This document shows positions 9,001 through 19,700 of a stretch of 64,000 nucleotides of DNA, piece after piece (positions within the stretch are counted from its first letter, which is position 1; the number at the start of each line of letters is the position of its first letter). Below the pieces are notes generated by a model. The model was not told the origin of the DNA, searched no databases, and worked only from the letters and a program-made list of their open reading frames with translations. The position numbers and the translations under genes were made by a program. The stretch spans positions 15,533,660 through 15,597,659 of the forward strand of contig CM041089.1 of NCBI GenBank assembly GCA_023079485.1, in the 5' to 3' direction. Source of the DNA: Archilochus colubris (Eukaryota > Chordata > Aves > Apodiformes > Trochilidae).

Positions 9001-11954
9001 TGCACAACCAACTAAAAGTAGATGTTTTTAAAAAGCAGTTTAAATTAAAGTGAAACTTTAATCTTTCATGCCAAATGGTTCTATTGGTAGCATCCAGCCT
9101 TTGATTTTCCATGTCCACATCCTGTGTTTTCTCTTTGTTTTCTTAGCAATGGAAGGGGCAGAATACTTAGAGAAACTGCAATGTGAGTCTGAGGAACTGA
9201 TGCAGTTTCTCTCTTGGAAGTATCAAGATTGTAGAATCTGACTTGTGCAATATCTTGACTTCTTCATTTGGACCAAAAAAATATTGCTAAGACGAATCCA
9301 TGTTTTAGGAACACAATCTCATTTAGTTTTGATCTAAGGATTTTCACAAAAAACTTAACTACTGCATTCCTTAGCTGTCTCTTTTAATTTTTGGTTCACT
9401 TCCAGTTTGTGTAAATCAGTATTTTAATTTGACTTCACAAATTGCAGGTTGGAGGGCAGGCTTAATGATTATTTCAGGCTGTAATCACTACAGTACCAGT
9501 CAGCATTGTGTTTTCCCACCCTTACTTTGCTCTGTAGAGTTCTGGTGTTTGCTCTGTAAAGTTGTGCCATGAATGTTCTGGCAGTGCTTGATTATTCCCA
9601 TGTTTAAGGCAGTTCCAGTTTCCTGACTGGCTGTGAGTGATGCAGTCATCTTGACACACCATAAAAAATGTATCTCTTATTGCCTACTATCAAGCACTTT
9701 GGTGCTGTGTATATACACACCTCTTCTGAAAATAGACTTTTAGCTGGAAGGGTTGTGCTTTTCATGAAGGTAGAGATTAGATAACTGCATCATGTCAATA
9801 GAAAAGATCAGCTGGGCCAGTTCTCTGAGCAAGTCCTCCAGTTTGCAGCAGTTGGTATTGGTCTTTTTTAATATTTTATTATTTATTTTCTTTGGGAAGG
9901 GGAAATATAATCTAGGTAGGAAAAGTGGATTCTAGTCATCTTGTTATTTCTCAGTTTAATTTGGGACAAAATCTTAGAAATTGATCAGCATAAAAATAAA
10001 AGTGCTCACGTTTTGGTCTCTGCAGGAGGGGTGGAGAAACAAACTTTGAGTTTGCTTGTTGCTCATCATCCTGGGCTTGAGCTGCATCAAGAAGAGTTGG
10101 GGAGGAAAATGTTAATGCCTGATTTTCTTGAGTTTCCTCCATTTCCCAATTACATCTCTTTGAACAGTAACTAACCACGATGGCCACGTTCCACCCACTC
10201 AGCTCCTTCTGTAATAATGGGAGCAGATTCTTTTTCTGCCATTGTCCCATTACCCTAAGATACCCCCCTAAGCTTTTCAGATACAGGACTTAATTTTCTT
10301 TCTTCTTATGGTCACTGTGTGCTTGAAGCATCAGTAAAACCACTTGTCTAGGCAGAGAGCTTTAAAAAAAGGTCTGTCTTTCACAGAAAGGATTAATTTT
10401 AGAGTTAGAGGCCTGATCTCTGCCCTCTCTCACTGAAAGGCCAAGTTACTCTGTATTTTAGAGTTTCAAGCACAATTTATAAGTGGAAGGAAAATAAATG
10501 CATGAAAAGAAAGAAAAAGATCTTTCCAGCAAATAGGTTTGTGACTGTTGATTTTGCCCTAAAGCTAAAATTTTTCTTTCCAGTGGAGAAATAATTTTTC
10601 ATTCCCTTCCACTGCAACAACAGAATAAGAAGAGACACAAAACCTGCAGGGGCCAGAGGGGCTTTTAATGAATCACTTCAGGAGAGTTCACCAGGGGAGA
10701 GGTTGTAGGGGAGAGGATGTGGATGCAAAAAGGAAAAGATGTGGGCTTCAGAAAAAAAAAAAAAAACAGCTACTGTGTCTCTTCTTCAGCATTTCATATT
10801 CTTCAGAACACTGAACAGGCAGACTCAGCCTCTGCTGCATCCCCCCAAGGGCACTCCTAGAGGGGATACTGCTGGGATCTCCCTAAATTCCTCCCTTTTT
10901 GCACCCCCTGCAGGACTGCAGCTGGTGTTGGCAGGGCACAGAATGCCTGTTTTGAAGTTTGGAACCATTCAGTGCTCCTGGGAGCCTCTTCTCCCCTGGC
11001 CTCAGAGACTTTTTGCAACTCTCTCCATGCACTGTATGGCTCCCAAGCTTTGCCTCATCCCACGTGCAACACAGATTCCCATTTTCATTGTCATAATGCT
11101 GCAGTTTGGTTCTTTTACACTACCACTTTTTAAAATAACTTAGTGTGGAATTATCTGGAACTAGGGAAAAATACAATAATACAATAGGATCTGCACCTGA
11201 GATCAAAATGTGCTAAAAACTTCATTACTGTAAGGGAAATTAACCAGCATCAAATACTATTTCCACTCATTTGCAAGTATTAAGTGCCCTCTTCAAATAT
11301 TTAAGGCATTTCCATTATTTGAACCCCATCAAAACCAGCCCTGTGCTCAAAGCTTTCACACAAACTCACGTGCAAGAAGAGATGAACTTTTAAAATCTGT
11401 TGTCTGCTATTTTTCAAGAAAAATCTCTTTTTTTTTTTTTTTTTTTTTTTTTCCCCCAACACTGCATCATCAGCTGATAGGCAAAATATTTCACACTTCA
11501 TGCAGGCAGACTCCACATTTGTACCTTTTGGCTTGTGCATTTAGTAGTGTTGTACCACCCTGGCGTGGTCATCAAAAGCCAAATGCAAATCTTGAGGCAT
11601 CTGGGTACAAATGTGAGTTCTGAGTAAGTTCCACTCTGTTCAGTGGAGCTATTCCAGATTTCAGCTGGAGAAAACAGGATGAGATTAAGGTCTACACTAG
11701 AAGTTTTCAGAACAGTTAACTTCTTCTTCTTCCTAAGGAAGCATTCGTAGCAGAAAAGAACATTTTGCATAAAGGTTTCATTAGCTTCACAATATCAAGG
11801 AAAAAAAAAAGAGTTTCAAACTCTGCAAAACATTACAAATTCATCCAAACAGTAACAACACCAAGAAGTTCATCTTCTTACCTTTAATTTGTATGCAGAC
11901 AAGTGCTAGCACTGATATCCACAGTGGTATTCGTGTCCCACCACCTGTACCCAT
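17..11954 (-). CDS. MUC5AC: Secreted gel-forming mucin, MUC5AC/MUC5B type, 5' part (exons 1-12; gene runs off the left edge)
   Basis: Twelve coding exons joined in phase encode residues 1-498 of a polymeric mucin that would be secreted by mucous epithelium and assemble through its VWD regions. Exons are 11954-11882, 8493-8434, 7464-7203, 6261-6147, 5712-5622, 5267-5155, 4623-4407, 4049-3924, 3453-3336, 2539-2401, 582-472 and 86-17. Domains in order are a signal peptide (1 to about 25), VWD1 (about 55-205, CGLCG at 182-186), C8 (about 240-310), TIL/E (about 313-406) and the start of VWD2 (from about 408). N-glycosylation sequons are at N103, N179 and N233. There is no in-frame stop, so the gene looks alive. 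The PTS-rich mucin domain would lie beyond position 1. Residue patterns are mixed between mammalian MUC5AC and MUC5B and unlike chicken ovomucin alpha as I recall it. The paralogue name is therefore tentative, while membership of the MUC5 group is strong. Confidence 0.93.
472..582 (-). CDS. MUC5AC: Mucin exon 11: VWD2, middle
   Basis: The exon encodes residues 439-475 with [20 protein letters not shown], strongly like the D2 domain of MUC5AC/MUC5B. The acceptor is TTTTAATTCTAG and the donor GTGAGT (471-466). The exon is in phase 0 at both ends. Confidence 0.95.
583..2400 (-). other. Intron 10 of the mucin gene
   Basis: A 1.8-kb intron splitting VWD2. It holds only a short AAT microsatellite (about 1997-2011) and AT-rich sequence. 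I see no coding signal. Confidence 0.75.
2401..2539 (-). CDS. MUC5AC: Mucin exon 10: start of VWD2
   Basis: The exon encodes residues 392-438. It completes the E module ([10 protein letters not shown]) and opens the second VWD domain with [20 protein letters not shown], then GDCSYVLTK. The acceptor is CTTCATTTCAG and the donor GTAAAA (2400-2395), in phase 0. Confidence 0.96.
3336..3453 (-). CDS. MUC5AC: Mucin exon 9: end of TIL and E (VWC-like) module
   Basis: The exon encodes residues 353-391, with [18 protein letters not shown] and [12 protein letters not shown], the end of the TIL domain and the E module that precedes each VWD domain. The acceptor is TTCCCTAG. The donor is GTAAAA (3335-3330), a weaker site, which leaves TG of a cysteine codon (phase 2). 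Confidence 0.95.
3641..3765 (+). mobile_element. CR1 LINE fragment in mucin intron 8
   Basis: The stretch reads as CR1 ORF2 sequence in the sense direction: GGGGACTGAGGGCACCCTC, then a GTTTGCAG segment, and finally GGGTCCTGCACTTGGGCAC. It is a short, diverged internal piece with neither the 5' end nor the 3' tail. It lies antisense to the host gene. Confidence 0.75.
3924..4049 (-). CDS. MUC5AC: Mucin exon 8: TIL domain, first part, followed by a GC donor
   Basis: The exon encodes residues 311-352: a TIL module with [23 protein letters not shown] and CVCPPG. The acceptor is TATTTCCAG. The 3' splice boundary is G|GCAAGT at 3924/3923, a GC-AG intron. The phase-1 G joins GA of exon 9 to give glycine, matching CPPG/EG-x-V in mammalian mucins. 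No GT donor in frame nearby would keep the conserved junction. Confidence 0.93.
4407..4623 (-). CDS. MUC5AC: Mucin exon 7: C8 domain
   Basis: The exon encodes residues 239-310, a cysteine-rich C8 domain with [12 protein letters not shown] and [19 protein letters not shown], the classic mucin/VWF C8 signature. The acceptor is CCACCTCTAG and the donor GTAAGT (4406-4401), in phase 1. Confidence 0.97.
5155..5267 (-). CDS. MUC5AC: Mucin exon 6: end of VWD1 and linker to C8
   Basis: The exon encodes residues 201-238. [20 protein letters not shown] is the conserved end of the D1 domain, where mammalian mucins have P-x-E-F-G-N-x-Q-K. A sequon is at N233. The acceptor is CTTTTTACAG and the donor GTAAGA (5154-5149), in phase 0. 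Confidence 0.95.
5622..5712 (-). CDS. MUC5AC: Mucin exon 5: CGLCG segment of VWD1
   Basis: The exon encodes residues 171-200. The [20 protein letters not shown] segment carries the CGLCG motif (182-186). This CXXC motif is conserved in VWF and gel-forming mucins and is linked to disulfide assembly in the Golgi. The acceptor is TTCTTCTAG and the donor GTAAGT (5621-5616), in phase 1. Confidence 0.96.
6147..6261 (-). CDS. MUC5AC: Mucin exon 4: VWD1, middle
   Basis: The exon encodes residues 132-170, including the [19 protein letters not shown] strand pattern and LWNEEDALL, where mucins have a W-N-x-x-D-x-L-L segment. The acceptor is TTTCCCCAG and the donor GTAAGA (6146-6141). The exon closes the phase-2 codon of exon 3 and ends in phase 0. 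Confidence 0.95.
7203..7464 (-). CDS. MUC5AC: Mucin exon 3: first half of VWD1
   Basis: The exon encodes residues 45-131. It contains the VWD opening C55[14 protein letters not shown], then [11 protein letters not shown] and [10 protein letters not shown], which are diagnostic of gel-forming mucins and VWF. A sequon is present at N103. The acceptor is CATCCCCAG. The donor is GTACGT (7202-7197) and leaves phase 2, completed by exon 4. An open frame continues a little past the donor but loses similarity at once, so the splice site is preferred. Confidence 0.96.
8434..8493 (-). CDS. MUC5AC: Mucin exon 2: linker before VWD1
   Basis: A 60-nt exon with a CCCATCAG acceptor and GTAAGT donor encodes residues 25-44 ([20 protein letters not shown]). 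It keeps phase 1 on both sides. It has no cysteine and joins the signal peptide to the first VWD domain. Such a short low-complexity exon is expected at this place in MUC5-type genes. Identification rests on splice sites, phase and position rather than conserved residues. Confidence 0.82.
8973..8991. repeat. Poly(T) run, T19
   Basis: An uninterrupted T19 run inside mucin intron 1. Confidence 0.95.
11428..11452. repeat. Poly(T) run, T25
   Basis: An uninterrupted T25 run in intron 1, about 430 bp downstream of exon 1. Confidence 0.95.
11882..11954 (-). CDS. MUC5AC: Mucin exon 1: start codon and signal peptide
   Basis: The exon encodes residues 1-24, beginning [21 protein letters not shown] short polar/basic start is followed by a hydrophobic core, typical of a cleaved signal peptide. 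The ATG has A at -3 and G at +4, a strong context. The exon ends in phase 1 at a GTAAGA donor (11881-11876). The TATA box lies just upstream. I chose this start because it is the only ATG in frame with exon 2 near the promoter. Confidence 0.9.
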
Positions 11955-12017
11955 CTTCTGGAAGTCTGGTAGAAAGTACCAAACCACCTCTGAGGAAATA
12001 CCTGTTTGCTCCTGAGT

Positions 12018-12025
12018 CTTATATA
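12018..12025 (-). promoter_or_regulatory. TATA box of the mucin gene
   Basis: TATATAAG on the minus strand, about 64 bp upstream of the start codon at 11954. The usual spacing would put the transcription start near 11990-11995 and give a 5' UTR of about 35-40 nt. No splice site is needed between the predicted start and the ATG. A focused TATA promoter fits a strongly induced secretory-cell gene. The start site itself is inferred. Confidence 0.75.
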
Positions 12026-12080
12026 CTGAGAGGGTAGGTTTTGGCTCAGTTCCCAGGCTGTTTCACAAGGTTCTTAAAAG

Positions 12081-12129
12081 GTGGGGCTTGAGACATTTCA
12101 GTTTTCCTTTGCAGGTGCATGGGTAAATA
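12081..12129 (-). promoter_or_regulatory. Possible proximal promoter elements (CACCC/KLF-like and FOXA-like)
   Basis: On the minus strand GCCCCAC at 12081-12087 resembles a KLF/Sp binding box, and TATTTAC at 12123-12129 matches the FOXA core. Both lie within about 110 bp upstream of the TATA box. Forkhead and KLF factors are known regulators of mucin genes, but these motifs are short and common, so this is a suggestion from position only. Confidence 0.3.
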
Positions 12130-15100
12130 GAAGATGCTCTGACTTTCCCTCAGGTATTTGCACTCTAGGAGGAGTCTTCTTTCTTTCTGCAGGTCTTTTT
12201 TTTTTTTTTTTTTTTTTGATGAAATATCAAGATGTGAGCAAGAAGAATTTTTGGCCTAGCTTATGCTTCCCAAATTGTGATTTGTTATGGGATAAGTACA
12301 ATTTAAGGTATTTCTCCTTGATTTTGGAGTAGGAGATTGGAATGAATGCCTTTGCTATTTTTTATTTGCTCCCATATTGTAAGTGATGACAACTTCATTT
12401 TTCAAAAACCCAAGGAAGTTCCACCTGACACACATTCCTTTAATGACTTTGCACCTGTGTATGTTGCCACTTTGCATGGGAAAGTGGAGAAATCTTATGC
12501 CCTCTAAGGCAATGAAAATCCTTCAGCATTACAGCATGGGTGATAAGGACCTTTCCTTCTTCACGTGGGCAGGTTTAGTGCTGCTTCAGGTGTTTTACTG
12601 CTGAATGAAGATGACTTCACCCAAGTAAATTTGATTGATTGCTACAATATAAAAATATATATAGGTTGCTACAATATAAAAATGGAGATTTTCTTAGAGA
12701 TTGCTGTTCCTGGAGACACAAAAAGACTGATTCACAAGGATGGCCTTTGAAATGTTCCTTGTTCTAGAAACAAGGAGTGTGAACAATGTTTTGTAAATGT
12801 TTTAATACATTTTCAGCTCTATGACTTTGGTGAATTAACCTTTTAGAGCATTTTAACCTTGGGTGTAGATAAACAGTCTTTCAGTAGGACAGATTCCCAC
12901 ATGGAACCAAAGAGTTCCTGCAAATAAGGTGGTACTGGTATGGTCTTGATATTTTCTGGCTTGATGGCAAGGCACAATTAGGTTTAAAACTGGGGATGAA
13001 GTTCCCAGTCAGATGGAATATATATTTTTGGAAGGATGGTGAGAATACTTCTATGGGTTTCCCAACAAGTCTCAAATTTCCATAACTGGTCGTTTCTTTA
13101 GAGCAGGTTAAAGAACATCTGAGGGAGGTGTAAGTGCTGTCGATAGGCAGAGGAACAGCCTAAATCTCTCTCTGAGATTCCTTCAGACATGATTTTCTAT
13201 TATTTTTTTCCTAGAAGATAATACATAGATTTAGGAAGTCAATTTAACATTGAGAGGGAAATAAAAGGCTCTTTGTTTTTCCCCTTAGCATTAACAGAAG
13301 GAATGAAAGATCTTGCCTTTCTTGAACCTTTTAAAAGCACAACTGTCTGCTAATATTCTTAAAAAGTAGCATGGCTACAAAAACTTGGAAGTGTTGAAGA
13401 AAATAGCTGGTGGATTTCAGTCCCAGTTGTACCTCTTGCAGCTTGAACATACAAACGTGTGTTACCCAAATGAGGAAAAGGACTAAAAAAACCTTGTGCA
13501 TACAGAAAGACGTGCAGTGCAAATGTAAGGGCAATGAGATATTGCCTCTAACAATTATTATCAGAGTTCCAGGATGAAGACCTAAAATAGAAAAATTCTG
13601 CCAGATATAACAGGTACATAAGCCAAGTCATCATCAAACACCATGCTCAGCTCAGCTGGGTGACACACAAAAGCTTGTTCAGTGATTCTGCTGGTGAGAA
13701 ATAAAATATGTTTTATGAATCACTGCATTGCTTAAGACTGAAAATCAAATCCTGTCAACAGTTGCTATGCTGCTGTTTCATACACACAGCTCCACAGCTC
13801 CTGCGTGGCCAGGGAAGTCCTGGGACCTCTCACAGGTCCCATTTTGGTCACTCCTGATGACTTTTCTTTTCATCACAAAGTAGGCTAAAACTGGTGTACA
13901 GGTAAATTTAACCCCTTTGCCTGATCTTCAGGGAACCATCAGAAATGCTTCCCTAGAGTTGCATTTTTGCCTGAAAGTCTCAGATCTCTTAAATCACATT
14001 ATCCTTACACTCCCAGGTAGTTTCTGCATTTATTACTACTCTGGCCATGATAACTTCCACTAACTTATGTGATGCTCTTCAGAAAATATTGTAAAATATG
14101 TCAAAACACATAAGACTTGCAAAACCCCCAAATTCCCAAGTATTTCTGATAAGTTATTTTAATAGTATTACTGATTATTCAAAGAAATCAGTCTTCTTCA
14201 AGTTTTATTTCCTCTCTGCTCACTCAGGCCCAGACAGGGGACATGGGAGAGTGTTTTCAGTTCCATGTCCAGATTTGTGTAACTGTGATCACATCAGTGG
14301 ACTGTTGTCTGCAGAAGTATTAATATGGTAGAAAAATGGCTTGATCTGCACGTTTATTTTTTTAGCAGAGAAGAGAAAATATTCTGACCCTGAATTTGAT
14401 CTGAAAATCCCAATGCTGCTTTCCATACCTTTTATTTTTCATGGGATCATGATCCTACTCTCTGCATCTGCAATATAAAATTGAATTCAATGTTTCAGTA
14501 GAAGTCATTAGCATTTTCAGACCCATACTTCTTAATCCTACAGGCCCAAATGCTCTACAGTGATAATTCTTGAATCTTGCTCATGATTTCTGAATCTGGT
14601 TCTTCATGAGAGATTGCCATCGTTTATTTTCCATAAATCCTCTCTGCAGAATACAAATAAAATGTCACAGCCAATTTGTTTCACTTTCAGACAGAGTAAT
14701 AATTGAAACCAGTGTCTTAATTTCTATAAGACAGATGATAGACTCATAGAAACATGAAGATGCTCTCTACTCTACCCTGTGCTAGATTGAAATAGTTTCA
14801 TTTTGAGGGAAAGATTCAAACACTTATAATTGATGAAAACTTTGTCGCTTCCTCTGTGCCAGCACTAAAATTTAATTTCATAAGGATCTGGCTGCTGGGC
14901 TTTTCTCTGGCTGGTCCTTTGCCTGCTTCTGAGGCTTGGTTTAAGCTCCAGAGTTGGTGCTGGGACATTGGGCTTTGCACTATGACTGAAGCAACATTCT
15001 CCTTGTCCCTCATTGGTTTTGCTCTGTGCAAATTCAAACCCAGGAATTTTTTTTCTGAAAGTTTCTATGGAAAAGTGAGGCAACTGATCAGTTTCTGCTC

Positions 15101-16492
15101 CAAAGTTTTTAATTAAAATCATAGGTGCTTTCTAAATGACATGAAGATGAACTACATTTCCAACAGTACGTATGTTATAGTATGATGTGACATAATCCAT
15201 CTAAAGTAAGGCTTTAATTAGAGACTAGAACAGGGGTAATGCTTAGAAAAAACAAATTGAAAAAACATTGAAAAAGCTCATTGAAAAACCACATCAAATT
15301 AATACCTGGGATCAATACCTATTATTATCAGAATAATGAACCCCAGGTTCTGCTGAGTGTTCTGCATGGGTATGATAAGCTGTAGGACAGCATTGTTCAG
15401 CCCATGCCTTCCTTCACAACTTGTCTGCAACTCCAGTGCCAGATTTCACGTTGTCATTTCCAAGATTTCCAGACACAGAATTCCCCTTCTTGGGACTGGC
15501 TCCCTGTGCCCTCTGCATCATTACTGTTCCTTCGCTTCAGGTCTACTCACAGTCACTGGTACTCTGCAACATCCTCTTCATCTTCTTCTTCCAGTGTCCT
15601 TTATCTTTTTGACATAATCAGTGGAAGACAACCTGGGATTTGTGCTTTTTTCAGAAGATTTGTCATTATGCAATGCTCTGTGTTCAGTGCATCTTCCCTT
15701 GATTTCAGGAATGCTCAGCACTTCTGCACATCCAGTCTCAGTGTTTCAAGCCAATTACCCAGAAAATGAAGAATACACAGTTAAAAATTATTATTATATA
15801 AATTGATTGATATATATGATATAAATATGATATAAATGGATTGATGTGTATGATATAAATTTTTTAGCTGGCATCACAAATTAATTTTGGGGCACTCAAG
15901 CACCTGGATACCCCTCTTGCTCTGTTCAGACTTTCCCTCACTTGATGACTTCAAATTTAAGTTTGAAAACAAAAAAAGCAAGTAGGAAATCCTAAAGACA
16001 ATTTTACCAGAAAGATCCCTGCAATGCTTCAGGTAAGATAAAGTTCTGCAGAAAAATAATGTGTATCCCATACCACAAGGCACAGAAACCCACAGCAGGG
16101 TTTCCATGCTGTCTGAACACATCCAGGATATGTCTGTGTATAAAATGGATAAACACTTAAGCCTCTTTATAGCCTGCAAACACAGACACCACAGCCAGGC
16201 AGACTAATATTTGCAATTGGTATTACAGACAAAAAAAGATGTGTGTGCAGACACTCGAGGGCATATTTACATTGTGCAGGGGGTTTGCTGCAGGGATCCC
16301 TCTGTTAGCAAGAGCCAAAGGAAGTTTTTAATAGGGAAGAATGGCATTGTGTTGATCCCAGGCTGCAGCCAAGAGAAGGTGACTTTGTCTGGAGAACTCA
16401 TCCTGCACCAGGGTGCTTGGGATCTGAGCTGCTGTCTCTGTCCTGTGAGAGGTGGGCACAGCAGCACTGCCTAAAGCTGCCTCCCCTCCTTT
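12130..16492. other. Intergenic, upstream of the mucin gene
   Basis: I see no gene here. The stretch holds a T22 run (12196-12217), a direct duplication of TTGCTACAATATAAAAAT at 12639-12656 and 12666-12683, and ordinary AT-rich sequence. Its first kilobases are the natural place for distal regulatory elements of the mucin gene, but none can be identified from sequence alone. Confidence 0.6.
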
Positions 16493-16727
16493 AGGGGAGG
16501 TTTAGGTTGGAGATGAGAAAGAATTTCTTTCTGGAGAGGGTGATCAGGCATTGGAATGGGCTGCCCAGGGAAGTAGTGGATTCTCCGTGTCTGGAGATCT
16601 TTCCAAAGAGCCTGGATGTGGCACTGAGTGCCATGGGCTGGGAACCACGGGGGGAGTGGATCAAGGGTTGGACTTGGTGATCTCTGAGGTCCCTTCCAAC
16701 CCAGCCAATTCTATGATTCTATGATTC
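16493..16727 (+). mobile_element. CR1 LINE, 3' end
   Basis: A sense 3' terminus of CR1: AGGGGAGGTTTAGGTTGGAG at the left, GAGGTCCCTTCCAACCCAG near the right, and the tail ATTCTATGATTCTATGATTC. It is 5'-truncated to about 235 bp. It is nearly identical to the copy ending at 47625, so both come from a young subfamily. Confidence 0.93.
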
Positions 16728-19700
16728 AAGCTGTTGTGTGTTATATTAGGGCTGCAGCCCCCAATTAAAAAAAAAAAAAAGTTAAAAATTTGGACTTTAG
16801 AAGCAATTGGGAAGTATTTGCAAGCTCAAATCCATGGTACAGCTAGCAAAAAAGTGAGTGAAAGAATCTGAGCTGTGGATCAAAACCCTCATCAGGGATG
16901 CACAGCCTCAAAAAATCTGAATTATATTGTTCTATAATATAAATCTACATTATAATACTCAGGTGGGCAGAATTCTGCTGAATGACACCTGATGCCTTTG
17001 TAATAATATAAAGAGCAGACTGTGTAAGAAGTGTATATACACATAATATTCTTTTGGGGTTTTGTGGGTATTTACTGGTATTTGGGTTTGTTCAGGATTG
17101 GGTTTTTGTTTGGTTTTTTGTATGTGTGGTTTTTTGTGTGGTTTTTTTGTGTTTTTTTGACCACGACTGATCTGTGATTACCACTGGCAATTTCTGTCAG
17201 GAATCTCCTTTGTGGAAGTTGTACAGTTCTTTCTCCACTTACAAATACACCCTTAGTTTCAATCTGAAGCAGATTTTCTTTGCCCAGAAAGTGGATGGAA
17301 GATATAATAAAATACATGTAAACAAAGACAAACACAGAGAAGAAAACAAAATCCTTTAATCCATGTATGAGTCGAGACTGCAAAAAATAATTCAATCTAT
17401 AGCTGTGCTATAAAATTTAGCAGATCCCACTATTTCAATTCAAATATTGTAATGTATGTCAGGAAAGAGTTGGGATTTATTACCTTTGGTTAATGTATTG
17501 CTAGGTGAGGCATAGCAAGGTACATGTATCCAGTAATTTTTGATGAACAGTCTAACACTCCTAGGAGTGGTTTTCAAAGCTTTATTTTTTGTAGTTTGTA
17601 TCTTTAAAGTGAAGGTCTTGTGGTTCTGCAGCTGAGATGCCAAAATGTCCAGCATCACATCTGGAAAACAAACTATGAAACTATGAGACTCTGAAACTTG
17701 CAGTTTTAACAGATATGTGCATCATCAAAACGAACTATCCAAGCTGTGGGAGAAATCGAATCCATTTTAACCTTGATGCCACATGGATCTCCAGGCAGTG
17801 AGGGAGAGGACTCTGGACATGCTCACAGGATGCTCTCCCACATCCTGGAATCCAGGTGCTTAATTTGCACCCAGTGCAGCAGTGGGAAGCTGGAAGATTC
17901 AATGATCTTTTCAGCAGAGAGAAGAGGAGGTTCTGATGTGATCTTTCCAGAAGCTGAAAGGGCTGGGGTTGGGATGTATGATGGGGCCACCAGAAGGAGT
18001 GAATATTGAATATTTGAATATTTATCTCTGAGGTTATATGCTGAGTTGTGATATACAAGGTGATCTCAGGACCAAGAGTATTTTTTCCTTATAGTTCTAC
18101 TTTGTTATTTCTGATGTGTTTATTCCACAGTCTTCAGAAAATACTGGATCTAGTCTGTATTGCCCCATTTATTTTGCTCTGCCATGGGATAGACCTTCCT
18201 TGTTATTAGGCTGGAGACTTCTAGGCCTTTTAATCCCAACAATCTCCTCCTTGCAGATGACCATCTAAAATAACAGCTTTTTCAAACATATCCCATATCA
18301 CAAATTCCCAAATTAGTATTTCTTCTCTGTTTTTGATATTATTCAAACATTTTTCACTACTATTATCTTCAGTCATCAGTCTGTGCTTTCCTAGAAGCCA
18401 GTTCCTTATAAGTTCTTTGTTCTTCAGTGAACAATCTTGCAGAAGAGGAAAAGACAAAATATCTTTTAACTTACTGACTATTCCCTTCTAGCTGGTATTT
18501 GTGTCTCCACATCAGGAGTACTGCAACCCAAGCCCAACAAGAAGCTGGGGTTGGGCTTTGTGCATGGGGGTGTAGCAAGAGGACAAGGGGCAATGGTTTA
18601 AAACATGAAGAGGGAAGATTAAGGTTGAATATTAGGAAGAAATTCTTTAATTTGAGGGTGGTGAGACATTGGCAGAGGTTGCCCAAAGGCACGTTTTGAC
18701 TTCAGATCACCTACAGTCATTCCTGACATCTGTAATCCTTCCTCATCCCCTCAGAATGGGTAGGGGAGGGCTCCTTATGGGAAATACTCATTTCCCTGGG
18801 CTCTGTGGTGGAAGTTATCACAGACCATGGTTTCTAGATATATTCTCTAAACATGCATCATGGAGGTGACTAACTGGTTTACATGGTTTGCTGAGCTGAG
18901 CTGTCTTCTTATCATTTTGGAATGCCAAAGTATGATATAAACCAAGAATGCTGTCAGACCTGAGCAGCCAGATTTGTCCTGTATTGAACATTCAGTACGT
19001 CAGGGGATGGATTGTCTCCTGACCTCTTTTATAGTGAGTTTTTTGGCTTTATTGATCTGAAAACTATGAAAATCCTTATCTGTTGAGATCCACTGACAGC
19101 TGGGGTTGCTTGTTCTTCTGTTGTACGTAAGAAGTGTGTTGACTGAAATTTCTTCCTTTCACCTTAAATGACTGCCAGAATGATGGATGGATAGAGCACG
19201 ATGCTGCTCCTTGTTATTGTCTGATTTTTAGAGTGTTCCCTACCTCTGCAGCCACTGCAATGCCCAACAGGATCTCTGACTGCATGGAGACAGGGTTAGA
19301 AACAGAGTGAACTGAGAGAATCCCAAACCTCATCTCTGAGACTGATTAGGAAAGTAAGGACAAATTATAAACTTTTTATAGTCACCATAGAAATAAAAAT
19401 ACTGATATTTCTAGATTCTCTCAACAGTGTCAAGTTCACCTAGTTTTCATAATAAAAATAAGACTATTTTAGTATTATTTAATTATCTAGTATTTAATTT
19501 CTAGAGGATGATTTCTCACTTCATTTCCTCCTCTAGATGTTCCAGTACTTGACCTTCTGTGTCTCATCTCTCTCTTGATTCAGTGGCCACTGTAAGGTGT
19601 TGTATGTGGACATTTTTTTGGTCAAATTTTATCTTCCTGATACTTTTGTCCAACATAATGTTATCTGAAGGATTTGTGTGGGGGTGATTCTGACACATGC

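Larger units (their letters stand above)
8494..11881 (-). other. Intron 1 of the mucin gene
   Basis: This is the largest intron seen, about 3.4 kb, between the signal-peptide exon and exon 2. It contains a T19 run at 8973-8991, a T25 run at 11428-11452 and an A-run near 10750. An open frame of about 107 codons lies on the minus strand (about 8548-8870) with no similarity I recognise. I see no further mucin exon. Confidence 0.75.
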
